NCBI GenBank assembly: GCA_037447605.1
Contig: CM074814.1
Location: forward strand, 1 to 64,000
DNA: 64,000 bases
Reading direction: 5' to 3'
From: Zygnema circumcarinatum
Taxonomy: Eukaryota; Streptophyta; Zygnematophyceae; Zygnematales; Zygnemataceae
Shown: positions 1 to 9,789 of the stretch, in pieces
How positions within the stretch are numbered: the stretch's first letter is position 1
Layout of the letters: each line of letters starts with the position of its first letter
The notes under the pieces: model-generated
The model's database searches: none
Told to the model about the DNA's origin: nothing
What the model saw: the letters and a program-made list of their open reading frames with translations, nothing else
Made by a program: the position numbers and the translations under genes

Positions 1-203
1 TGTCCATCCACCCAAGAGAAGAAAATGAGCACAAAAAACACACACATTGCAGTATTCGCATTTTCAGATGATCACATACAGTTGAAAAAATTTATATCAA
101 AAATTTTCGAGCGTGCAGTTTTGCTGAAAATAAAAAGACTACCAAAAGCAGTGGACGTTTCAAAAACCCCTTCAGGGTTCAGGGTAGAAAAAAGAGCATA
201 ATT

Positions 204-1015
204 TCAGAAATTCAATGGTTGCCAACCATTGGATCACTGGTTCCAAACCAGTCGAATGGTTGTTCCAGTCCTGCGCCGCTGGTTCGCAACCAATCGACTG
301 GTTGCCAACCAGTGGCATCCACTGGTTGGAAACCAATCGACTGGTTGCAAACCAGTGGCATCCACTAGTTGGCAACCAGTCAAATGGTTGTTTCGCTCCG
401 CAACCACTGGTTGGCAACCAGTCGACTGGTTTGGAACCAGTGGATGCCACTGGTTGGCAATCAGTCGAATGGTTGTTTCGATCCAGCGGGACTGGTTGGC
501 AACCATTCGACTGGTTGCCAACCAGTGGCATCCACTGGTTCCAAATCAGTCAAATGGTTGTTTCGGTCCTCAACCACTGGTTGCCAACCAGTCGACTTGT
601 TTGTCTAATGGTCCGATCTGTGATACGTTTCACAGTTCGGACCAGTGGATCGGCAACCATTGGACAACCATTGGATGGCAATGGTTGGACGTCTACTGGT
701 TGGCAACCAGTCGAATGGTTGTTTCGGTCCGCAACCATTGGTTGGCAACCAGTCGAATGGTTGTTTCGGTCCGCAACCACTGGTTGGCAACCAGTCGAAT
801 GGTTGTTTCGGTCCGCAACCACTGGTTGGCAACCAGTCAACTGGTTTGGAACCAGTGGATGCCACTGGTTGGCAACCAGTCGACTGGTTTGGAACCAGTG
901 GATGCCACTGGTTGGCAACCAGTCGAATGGTTGTTTCGATCTGGCGGCACTGGTTGGCAACCAGTCGAATGGTTATATCCATTAAATCAAATGGTTGGCA
1001 ACCGTTAAATCACTA
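204..1015. repeat. 42-bp self-complementary tandem repeat array A
   Basis: The core unit reads GGTTGGCAACCAGTCGAATG followed by GTTTCGGTCCGCAACCACT-like sequence, with a period of 42 bp that is clearest at about 715-835. Each unit carries the near-palindrome ACTGGTTGGCAACCAGT. Because 42 is a multiple of three and the unit is almost self-complementary, long frames stay open on both strands, which I read as an artefact and not coding. Two sub-modules are visible: one from 204 that ends in a motif GTCTAATGGTCCGATCTGTG near 604-623, and a second from about 634. The spacer 1020-1245 is unique and rich in GTACGG/CGTACG motifs. Confidence 0.9.
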
Positions 1016-1245
1016 GTTGTAGCGAACTGAACGCTACAGCTACCAAAATGCCGTCGGCGTTTTGGAGAAAACTATTACGGTTCGGCCGTACAGAATCTCC
1101 GTACAATCATACGACTCGGCTGTACGAATCCGTACGCATCTGTACGCATCAGGCTTGTTAACGGTCTAGTTGACGGCTAGTTGTCAACGGTTGGCAACCC
1201 ACCAAAAAACACATACGACCCATTTTTGCAATTTTTTTTAATTTC

Positions 1246-1520
1246 AGAAATTCAATGGTTGCCAACCATTGGATCACTGGTTCCGAACCAGTCGAATGGT
1301 TGTTTCAGTCCTGCGCCACTGGTTCGCAACCAGTCGAATGGTTGTTTCGATCCGGCGGCACTGGTTGGCAACCAGTCGACTGGTTTGGAACCAGTGGACT
1401 GGTTTGGAACCAGTGGATGCCACTGGTTGGCAACCAGTCGAATGGTTGTTTCGGTCCGCAACCACTGGTTGCCAACCAGTCGACTGGTTTGTCTAATGGT
1501 CCGATCTGTGATACGTTTCA
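1246..1520. repeat. Self-complementary repeat array B (copy of A)
   Basis: This array starts with the same leader as array A (AATTTCAGAAATTCAATGGT, then the CAACCATTGGATCACTGG stretch) and ends with the same terminal motif around GTCTAATGGTCCGATCTGTG at 1493-1512. It is a shorter version of array A with fewer internal units, so the pair looks like a duplicated module and not one continuous satellite. The following 300 bases (1521-1844) hold no gene that I can support. Confidence 0.85.
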
Positions 1521-1844
1521 GCGTCGTCCGTACAATCGCGCGCCTTCGGTACGGCCGCGCTCCTTCCATTCAAGCGCATTCCGCGCACCCCCTTTGGTGC
1601 GATCTAAGCCTAAGCCGTAATCCTACGACCCTAGACCTTCCATGGACCTGCCGTACATTGCCCTCACAATACGGGCACCCCCACCCCCACAAACTTGTTA
1701 GAAGAAAAGATGTCATGCCAGTCAACGACTAACAGTTCAACTCCGAGCGCTACATCGTCTTTTAGGGTTTTTACCCATTGACAGTGCCACCACCCGACAA
1801 ACAAGTTTCAACGAATCGGCATTTAGGCTTTTCTCATCTTTAAT

Positions 1845-3481
1845 TCAGCATTCTCTTTTCCAAATGATGAACAAAGCAGTAACCAAGAAGCTTATTGTAA
1901 GCATATCATTTATTGGTTTATTAATAAACCATAGGCCAAGGGAGTTTCCGAATGCTAAAGCTAAGGCGCGCACCAGTGGAGTCGGCCTCCACGTTGCCCA
2001 AGTCTCCCGCGTGGCAGACTGTGTCCGTGGGCCCTCCGTGAGTGAGTCCAAACGGGTCATGTCATCATCCATCATTTCTACTTCTTGCTGAACTTTGCGA
2101 ATGAAGGTTACCAAATCAACTCTCGCTATTGCTATGTGTTGTGGAAAATATCAATAATTAATATAGGTAGATGGTAACTGTCGTACAGCAGCAGCCAGTT
2201 CTACCGGAATCTTGAACCTTTACTCAGGAGTAAACATAGCCAGAAGGATTGATTAAACACTTGCATTGCCGTCCACTGGGGAGGGCAGAGGATAAGAAAC
2301 CCGAAGGAACCTCTAAGAATCCCCTAAAAACCCCTTGAAAACCGCTTAAAACCCCCTTGAAAACACCTAGAAAGCTTAAAATCCTAAGAACCCGAAAAAA
2401 CCCTAAAAAATCCTAAAAACCCTAAGCAGTCTCAAAAGCTGCAGGGAAGTCACGTGCCCCAGCAAAGCCCTGAGGCCTATGCTCCCGAGTGCTATCAGCA
2501 CCAACCGCAGAAAGAAAGGATTGGCAAACGTGATTGCACGCCGGCCCCCATGTAAAGTGGCAAAGTGCCGCAAAGCAGCATATTCATCCTTCACGTCCCT
2601 TCCCACAAGGACAAATAACAACTGCTGACAATCGAGCAGTCCTCTCTCCAATAGCTCACTGTCCAGGCTATTCCCTTTCTTACATATCCAATCCCGACCC
2701 TTGATTAAAACTGCCTACTCAAAAGTCGCATATGTTGTAACCACATTTTGACTATTCTGCTCCTAATTGGATGGCTGCCGTCCATCACTTGACATACTCT
2801 AAAAACATCCATCCTCAGCTTTGAAATACTCATTGTGAAGGCAAGTTATTAGGTACACAACAATCGAGTCAACTAGAAATAAAAACGGATGTCACGCAGG
2901 GCATCAATTCCTTGGAGAAACGTCTAAGAGCCCCCTGGATATCGTGCATAAGCGCAGACCACGCTTTCAAACAACCTCCTTTTCCTTTTTTTCAGCACTC
3001 TCCAACTCTTTCACCTCCCCCAGTTTATCCTCAATTTCCTTGCGGAGCTCCTCCCTCCAAAGCTCTTTCCGCGCTCCTTGTTCCTCTTCCTCAGCCTGCA
3101 CAAATCAACGCAAATCAACGCAGTGTGCACTTGTCCAGGAGATTAATTTCGATGAAATTTTGGAGATCTTAACACGGGTCAGACACGGAAACCAATCAGA
3201 GCAATACACGTGGACCTAAAGTATGCTTGCAGGCTGTCACAAAGCACTAATGTATTCTTAAAACTTCTAAACAACACACTGCCTACAACATGACCTGTAA
3301 CACACTAATCCTCCCTATTGTGGCAGTGCGCAATTTTCAATTCCCATCCATAGGGAATGTCCATGCCATGCCCACTCACACTAGTGTAGATCCAATGCTG
3401 TGTGCCATTTCCTCCAGCATTGCAATATTCAACACTCTCATAGTATCGATCCTGCAGCACACTATCTGAAACTGTAAGCAT
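1845..3481 (-). CDS. Candidate coiled-coil, C-terminally membrane-anchored protein (incomplete model)
   Basis: I do not recognise this gene. Three exon-like pieces look genuine on the minus strand. The first opens at ATG 3481 ([20 protein letters not shown]...) and runs to a GTGAGT donor near 3379. The second, about 3099-2975 after a TGCAG acceptor, encodes a strongly charged coiled coil ([16 protein letters not shown]...KEKE) and is in phase with the first. The last, about 2100-1845, is acidic, then carries a hydrophobic segment ([14 protein letters not shown]) and ends in WKREC. The middle (about 2950-2110) is unresolved: a frame at 2403-2651 with two hydrophobic stretches may hold another exon. 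A tail-anchored or inner-membrane protein is possible but this is inference. A telo-box-like AAACCCTAAT lies just upstream near 3541-3550. Confidence 0.35.
2300..2425. repeat. Degenerate telomere-like CCCTAAA/CCCTTGAAAA tract
   Basis: The + strand is a run of C3-5 and A3-5 blocks (CCCCTAAAAACCCCTTGAAA, ...ACCCGAAAAAACCCTAAAAA, AACCCTAAGCAG). It looks like decayed plant/algal telomere repeat of the TTTAGGG/TTTTAGGG class. It lies between exon-like pieces of the minus-strand candidate gene, so probably inside an intron. Confidence 0.5.
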
Positions 3482-3550
3482 ACACGCAGAGGAGCCAATG
3501 CAAAAGCCTAAAACTACGTTCAACAATCACCATACGGCCGATTAGGGTTT

Positions 3551-4529
3551 ACAATCTCAGTCAATTTTTCACGACTTCTCAGAAACTTCGATTTCCACAA
3601 ATCAACATGCCTTTGACCCGAGTCAAAAACCGCACAATCAATTCGCACACAGCCTGCGTCCGGCTTGATTGGTACGTTAAGCTTTTGGCAAAGTGTGAAT
3701 GATGGAATCGGCGGCAAAACCGCCCGCCCGCTCTGTGGAATCGATGCCTGTGCTACTGACAGGGTTTGTAGGGCTAAACACCACGAGGCCTTGAAGCATA
3801 TGATTTGAAGCGAGGCTGCTACATTCACAGGCATCCGCAGCTATTTCTGGCAAACTTACCACACCAAAGTGCAAAAGAGAAGCCGATTCATGGATGCCGA
3901 CGTAGATTCATAGAAGCGAAGACGACGGCTCCCCATGAGGATACACAAACAAATATCATATTTACAGCCCCCAGTACCTTTAACAAGTCAGGCTAAACCA
4001 TGGCGACAGGCCAAAACATAGTATCCTATTCTTGTATGAGAATGAAAGGACATTTGAAGCATTCCTAGTTGCTCTTGGTCCAGTTTCTCCATTACAGCTC
4101 CACATGGTTTCGTCAATCCTTTCGACATTGGTGCCTTCGAACAGAAACGCGCGGTTTAAATTTAAATAATTTTATGAAAAATTAATAACTTCACCACCAT
4201 CCCTCTAGTCGCAAAGAATTCGTGGACTATAGTACGGTATCCCCTTGTACGGTGGCCCGGGCGTTCCAGCCGTACGGTACGGACGGATGGCTTGCGCGGA
4301 TCGGGATTGCCCGCGCGGGCGTCCGCCAATGGCGGCCTCCCCGCGGGGAGCGCAACGCCGCGCGTCGCACGTGCGGGCCGCGCGGCTCCCTCCGCCCTCG
4401 CCCTTAGGCCTTAGAGCGTGCGGAGGTGCGCCCACCGCCGTTCCTCTCCTCTCCTCTCCGCTCCCCTCCTCTCCTCTCTCTGCACCCCCTCCGACGCTGC
4501 GCCACGCTTGCTCTCTGCCTCCCTCGGCC
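3551..4529. promoter_or_regulatory. Intergenic region upstream of CAS with GTACGG cluster and CT-rich leader
   Basis: No gene is supported here. Four GTACGG motifs crowd at 4232-4282, about 250-300 bases upstream of the CAS start codon. A CT-rich pentamer tract (CTCTC repeats, 4442-4480) lies directly before the ATG at 4530, so the CAS 5' leader is probably pyrimidine-rich. The TSS cannot be placed from sequence alone. Confidence 0.4.
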
Positions 4530-7500
4530 ATGGCGCAGACCCTGTCGGCAGCTTCCCAGCTGCAGGCCGCCCGACTTCCCGCGCGGCCCGCCATTCTCGG
4601 CTCCGATGCTGCCGCGCTGTGCCCTGCGCGGTCGGTGGCTCCCGGCAAACTCGCTGGAGCTCTGAGGGTTAGGGCCGAGCAGAAGAGTGAGAACGGATCG
4701 GCGCAGAAGGCTGGAGCTGTGGCAGCTGCCGGAGCAGTGGCCTCGTTCCTGGCTGTTCCTAGGTCAGCGTTGGCTGTTGATGTGGAGGCTGTGACTCAAG
4801 TCTTCAACCAGGTATATCGCGCTCTTTAAAATCCATTTATAACAGACATCGCCTATCGTTCTTGAAGTGCGCAATGATTGAGGTGGCTTTCCGTAGGTAC
4901 ACGATTGCATTCCTAAGCGGAATTTTGGCGTCAAGATGTTCGCTTTGTCGCTCATGTCCGGGCCGGAAACTGTCAAGGATGCCTGGGCCTGTCAAGTATA
5001 CGTTTATCAGGGTTGCAGAAATGGTCGGGGCTAAACAGTCTTTAAGTTCCCAGTTCGTTTTGAGCAAGAGTCATGTCTAGTGTGGGATATGTTTTGTAGA
5101 GCAAGAGCTGGCTAGAAGTTGGTTAGTCATGTCTCTGCAGTGCTCCCAATTGCAAATTTTCATTTTTAATTAGATTATGATTTTTGTGTTGGTTCAACGG
5201 ATGTTGGTCCTCTTGTCCGATTCCATGTATACGATGTGACATTTTCCAGTTCACAAGACAAGTCGTTAATGAAGTGAACCACGATCCATGTCTCCTTGTC
5301 GGCCAGTCTCACATTCGTCCCGGAAATGTTAATGTAGGTGGAGGAGTTTTCGAAGGAGGCGGGAGAGACGGCAACTGTCACATACGAGTATTTGAAAAAC
5401 ATTCTCGACCAGTTCATTGAGGCAGCGAAACCGGTGGTAGAGGCAGCTACGCCAGTGGTCCAGCAAGCTGCGCAGAAGGCGCTGGAGCTGGCCACTCCCG
5501 TGGCCGCCGATGTCGCCTCCAAAGCAAAGCAGGCGCTGGTGGACGCCGGCGTTGACACGACGCCAGTCTTTGAGGCTGCAAAGGTGCGGACGGTGAACCG
5601 TCCTGGGAGCGCCCGGGCCAATGACTGGCTTATCATCACGGAAAAGCTGAATGAGTGGCATTGATCTGCCATCTGTGATATATTAACAAACAGAAGAACA
5701 TTTGTGTTTTTGTGCTCCTAGTCTGGCAGCGACTGCCCCACTATCCCCTCTTATGGATTTTAGGGTTCTGGAGTAGTTCGGTTGCAGGTTGCCTGATGGG
5801 AACAGAGTTTAGCTTATGTTTCTCCTCTGATTAAGTCACTCTGGTTTTCCCCTAAAACCGATTGAACATCGTCGTACCCTTCATTTACTCCCCAAAATCT
5901 GCTGATAACTGCTGTTTATCCAAGTCTATCTTATCTTTCTGATTACATTTTAATCCGACATCTATATAACTGCTTCCAGCAGTCCTCTGTACATCATTTT
6001 TTTGGTGAAAGCTGCGAAGGGGCTCTGAGCGCAGCTGTTCCCCGGAGGGTGGGTTGGGCAGACGGCGGCGGAGGTGGCCGGCGGCGTGAGTGCGCAGACG
6101 GGGGCGGCCCTGACGGTGGCGTCGCCGTACGCGGAGTCCACCCTGGAGGCCCTCCTCGCGCAGGAGCCCGCCCTGCTGGCCGCGGGGGCGGGGGGACTCG
6201 CACTCCTCTACCTCCTCGCTCCCTCCATCCTCTCCTCCCTCGCCTACTCTGCAAGGGGCTTTGCAGGTGTGTATCGCCAACTCACCAGCCGGTCTGCTGC
6301 TGCTGCTGCTGCTCCCTGGCGTCATATTAGGCTCTCTTTTGACACGCGAAAGACATTCATGTGGATGTTTTCTGACAGCCTGGTACGCCTTGACGTTGGT
6401 CCTTAAAGGGCTGCCTTTATAAGCAAGACTTCCTTTATATTCGTCGGAAGCGCGTGTATACGTTGCAGGGCTGTAACTAATGCCGACGAACCTATCGCCG
6501 CCATCTGTCGACAGAAGACTGACATTCTTGTTACTGGTCGAGGAGCACTGCCGCTGCCTGCTGAACGGCTTGCGATCTTGATGCGTTTTTGTGTCCTGTC
6601 TAGGGGCGAGCGCGGAGGGGCGCTGACTGAGTAGTGGAGGCGGCGAGGGGGGGTGCAGGCGAGCTGACGGCGGCGCAGACCCTGGACCTGCTCTCCACGC
6701 AGGACTACCTCCTGGTCGACGTGCGGACGGAGAGGGAGCGCTCTAAGACGGGCATCCCCGCACTCCCTCGGAGCGCCCAGAAGAAGCGCTTCACAATCCC
6801 GTAAGCAGGCCTTCGACTCTCGCATGTGAGATATGATGCTGAAAGTTTAGAGTCCTTAACTGCTCGTGGTCACTGCAGTAATTTGCCCTTTTGGGCAGTG
6901 TATACGGATGCTTCTTTGCTGGGATGTCTCCCACAAAGCTGATTGCAAGGTATCCCTCAGAAGGATATGCATTGTGTAGGGCATGCCCTCGCTTGTCAAT
7001 TATCTCAACCTGCGTGCTTGAGCTGGTGGGAGTGATATGCCGGCCCTATTGTTCTTCTCCTCGACATTAAAATAGCAGGGTGCAGTCTTGTGGCTCCCTA
7101 GGAGACAGCACGTGTGGGCATCCACATGGTCTACAAGTCTTTTTGTTTTCACTTTTTGTAAAACTCCCTTTTTTATCCTTCTTCTTGCCCAAACGATAGC
7201 GCATATCCCCGCTGCTGCTATATGCAGAAGATATTCCTTGACTTCCTCCCCCCCCCAGTCCTTGCTTCTGCAACCTCTGGTTACTGTGTTAGGGTGCGCA
7301 TGATGGACCCGTTTCCGTTCTTCTTTACTGGCTCCGAGCTAGGCATCGCTCGCTTTAGGCCTTACTTTCTTTTCTTACCTGTAATCCTCTTGAATAAGGA
7401 CAACGGTCCTTCCTAAAGCCCCGTAAATGAAAGATGGAAGCTTCTTGCTGATCTCGTCTCTTGATGGGTTTTTAGAAGGTACATGGATGACGTGAGCTTC

Positions 7501-8579
7501 AAGATTACAGATGCATGGATTTCTTCCCTTCTCACTGAGTGCGGAGGATTGAGAAGCAAGTTCTGTTCTGTGCACAGTTAACCGCGGTTGAGGGTGCACA
7601 GGGTGGAGGACCTTCCCGGCAAGCTGCGGGGGCAGCTCCGCAACGCGCGCAAGGTGGAGGCGGAGCTGACGGCGATCAAGATCGCGGCCTTGAAGCGCAT
7701 CGGAAAGGGCTCGCGGATCGCCATCCTCGACTCGTAAGCGCCCCTCCTCCTCCTCCTCCTCACTGCTCTACTCGCCATCAACACTTCTCTCTCACTTCTG
7801 AAATAATTCACAACCCACCCATGCATTTCAAACAAAGGCGGGCCATCCGATGCAAACCTTCCGCCCATGATTTAAATCATGTTCGTCCTGAATTGAACTC
7901 CTTTCTGTCCACGAAAGGTTCGTGCTCAAAAACGAGCACGTGCAAATCCATTCCTGGGATTTTTATGTTGAGTGACTGATCATACCAATAACCACACCAA
8001 TAACCCGGATAACCTTGTCACGATTTCTTTTGTGTCCTAACTTGCTGTCAGCGATCGTGTCCCTGAAACAAGCTGAAATCTTCACTGCATCGCTGTAGAC
8101 CATCAGCTACAGTGGTTTATGCCATTTCCTCCTTGTGAACCGAAAGCTCCAAACCAGGAAAATGCAGAGTACGAGAAACGGTGTTTGTTGTAAGGCGATT
8201 ACATCAGCAGCGTGACAACGTGCTGGTTGTAGAGTGCCATTGACTGGAAGTTGATGCTGAATGTGCCCCTCTCTCTCTCTGTCTGTCTGTCCTTTGCAGC
8301 AACGGGAGCGTGGGCAAGTTGGTGGCGCGGTCCCTGAGCAGTCTCGGCTTCCGCAACATCTTCGTGGTGAAGGACGGTACGGACGGCGGCGCGGGGTGGG
8401 TGCAGAGCCAGCTGGCGATGGAGGGGTACAGCGGGGGCCTCTCCCCCGCGGAGGTCCTCTCGCCCTCGCGCGTCATCCCGGCGGCCTCGCGCTTCGGCAC
8501 GCGCCAGAGCGCGGGGGAGGTCGTGGACGTGCCCGCGGGCCGCAGGGGCTTCCTGCTGCCGGGCGGGGCCGAGGACTGA
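4530..8579 (+). CDS. CAS: Chloroplast calcium-sensing receptor CAS (thylakoid rhodanese-like protein)
   Basis: CAS is a thylakoid membrane phosphoprotein that links Ca2+ to stomatal signalling in plants and to high-light response and CO2 concentration in algae. Six exons join in phase: 4530-4811, 5338-5583, 6062-6266, 6659-6800, 7602-7733, 8300-8579, giving 428 residues. Residues about 1-50 are an Ala/Arg-rich transit peptide, with AVPRSALA as a likely thylakoid-processing context. An Ala/Val-rich helical stretch follows (AKPVVEAATPVVQQAAQKA). One membrane segment lies at about 212-236 (LLAAGAGGLALLYLLAPSIL). The C-terminal rhodanese-like domain includes AAQTLDLLSTQDYLLVDVRT, VKDGTDGGAGW and the family signature AEVLSPSRVIPAASRFGTR. 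In CAS proteins this domain lacks the catalytic Cys, and none is seen at the expected place. The start at 4530 is the first ATG giving the transit peptide. All five introns are GT-AG. Confidence 0.95.
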
Positions 8580-9746
8580 GGGAGGAGAAGGCACTTTTAC
8601 TATCTTGGTTTGGGACAGTTGTGTGATTGGACTGAAATGGAACCCACGGGTCCTTGCAAAGGGGGGCCCGGTAGTGGTTGATGTAGCTTGTTCTTACTTT
8701 ATCTATGGTAGCAAAGGTTGTGTGTCAAGTCGTTGCGCTGCTAAAGGCATGCGTTTCTTGGCTTTTGGCAGCTAGGAGTGCTGAATTAGTCAGAGTAATG
8801 GACGAGATTGTTTTGAAGTCGATTCCACTGAAAAAAAATCACAAAAGCATATTTTTGTTCAAATGACAAGGAGAGGTGTTGGCATATTGCAAAGAAAGAG
8901 TCATGCAATGTCGGTTGAATTTTGCTGAAACGAGTATTCCTCGTATCGCAAAATGGGATATTCACGCTCCCCGACAAGATCCCGAATCATATCTTGCGCT
9001 GTTTGCGCGTTGATTGGCTGAAGAGACGAACTCGAGGGTTCATCGCAAGGCTTCGCTGTTCAACTTCTGCATCATCACCTTTCTGTGATTATTCTGTGGT
9101 TTGGGTCTCACGAACGGTTCAGCACTTCCCGCTCTCTCATGTCTGCTCGCTGCACTCGGCAGGAGCTTGTGTTCGCGCGTAGTTGCAGATCCACAAGCCA
9201 GCCCCATGGCACACATTTACTTCGAAATGATTCGTTGCTTCTTGCTGACATCACCCTTTCGAGAAAAAATGGCATGTAATATGTGCAATATTGCCTGGTA
9301 CCGATGGACTAGCTCCTGCAGGGTTCTTTGAAAGCACCACTGCACCAGTGACTCAACTCAACAGTCCCACCTGTGATGTGCGAATCTGAAATTCTCATGG
9401 CGTGCTTCCCTCTTCCCTCGCCTCGTCTGAAATGAACCCGCAAAAGACCCGACCCGACCAGGTGTCCTCCCTCGCGCGGAGGCAGCGGCTCTTTGTCGTC
9501 CCGTTCCGTTCCGTTCCGTCGCGGTTTGCGGCAGGCCCTCCCTCGGCCGTGTCGGCGCGCGCCCCTCGATGTCGGCGCCGGAGGCCTGGACGCATAGCGG
9601 CGCGCCACGTGTCGTGTTACGTGGCATTTTGTCACGTAGCGGAGTGAGGGCGCGCGACGCGATTGGACCGCGTCGGGCGTCGCGCAGACGAAGGGAGGCG
9701 AGCCGCGGAGACAAACGAAGTCCAGGGCAGGGCGGAAGGGCGGAAG
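8580..9746. other. Intergenic, no gene seen
   Basis: This stretch holds the CAS 3' region and the tyrosinase upstream region. Open frames from 9300 to 9780 exist on both strands but show no homology that I recognise and follow the GC skew. A short (CCGTT) run lies at 9501-9518. Confidence 0.5.
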
Positions 9747-9786
9747 GGCGAGGCGAGGCGAGGCGAGGCGAGGCGAGGCGAGGCGA
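9747..9786 (+). repeat. (GGCGA)8 pentanucleotide repeat at the tyrosinase 5' leader
   Basis: Eight perfect GGCGA units end three bases before the tyrosinase start codon (ATG 9790). It is preceded by GGGCGGAA-type repeats at 9730-9746. The position implies that it is transcribed as part of the 5' leader. Confidence 0.85.
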
Positions 9787-9789
9787 GCA

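Noticed and set aside
172-1008. Six or more long frames rich in TGWQPVEWLFRS-type repeats on both strands
   Set aside because: They follow from a 42-bp, nearly self-complementary unit without stops. No start context, splice sites or non-repeat domain supports coding.
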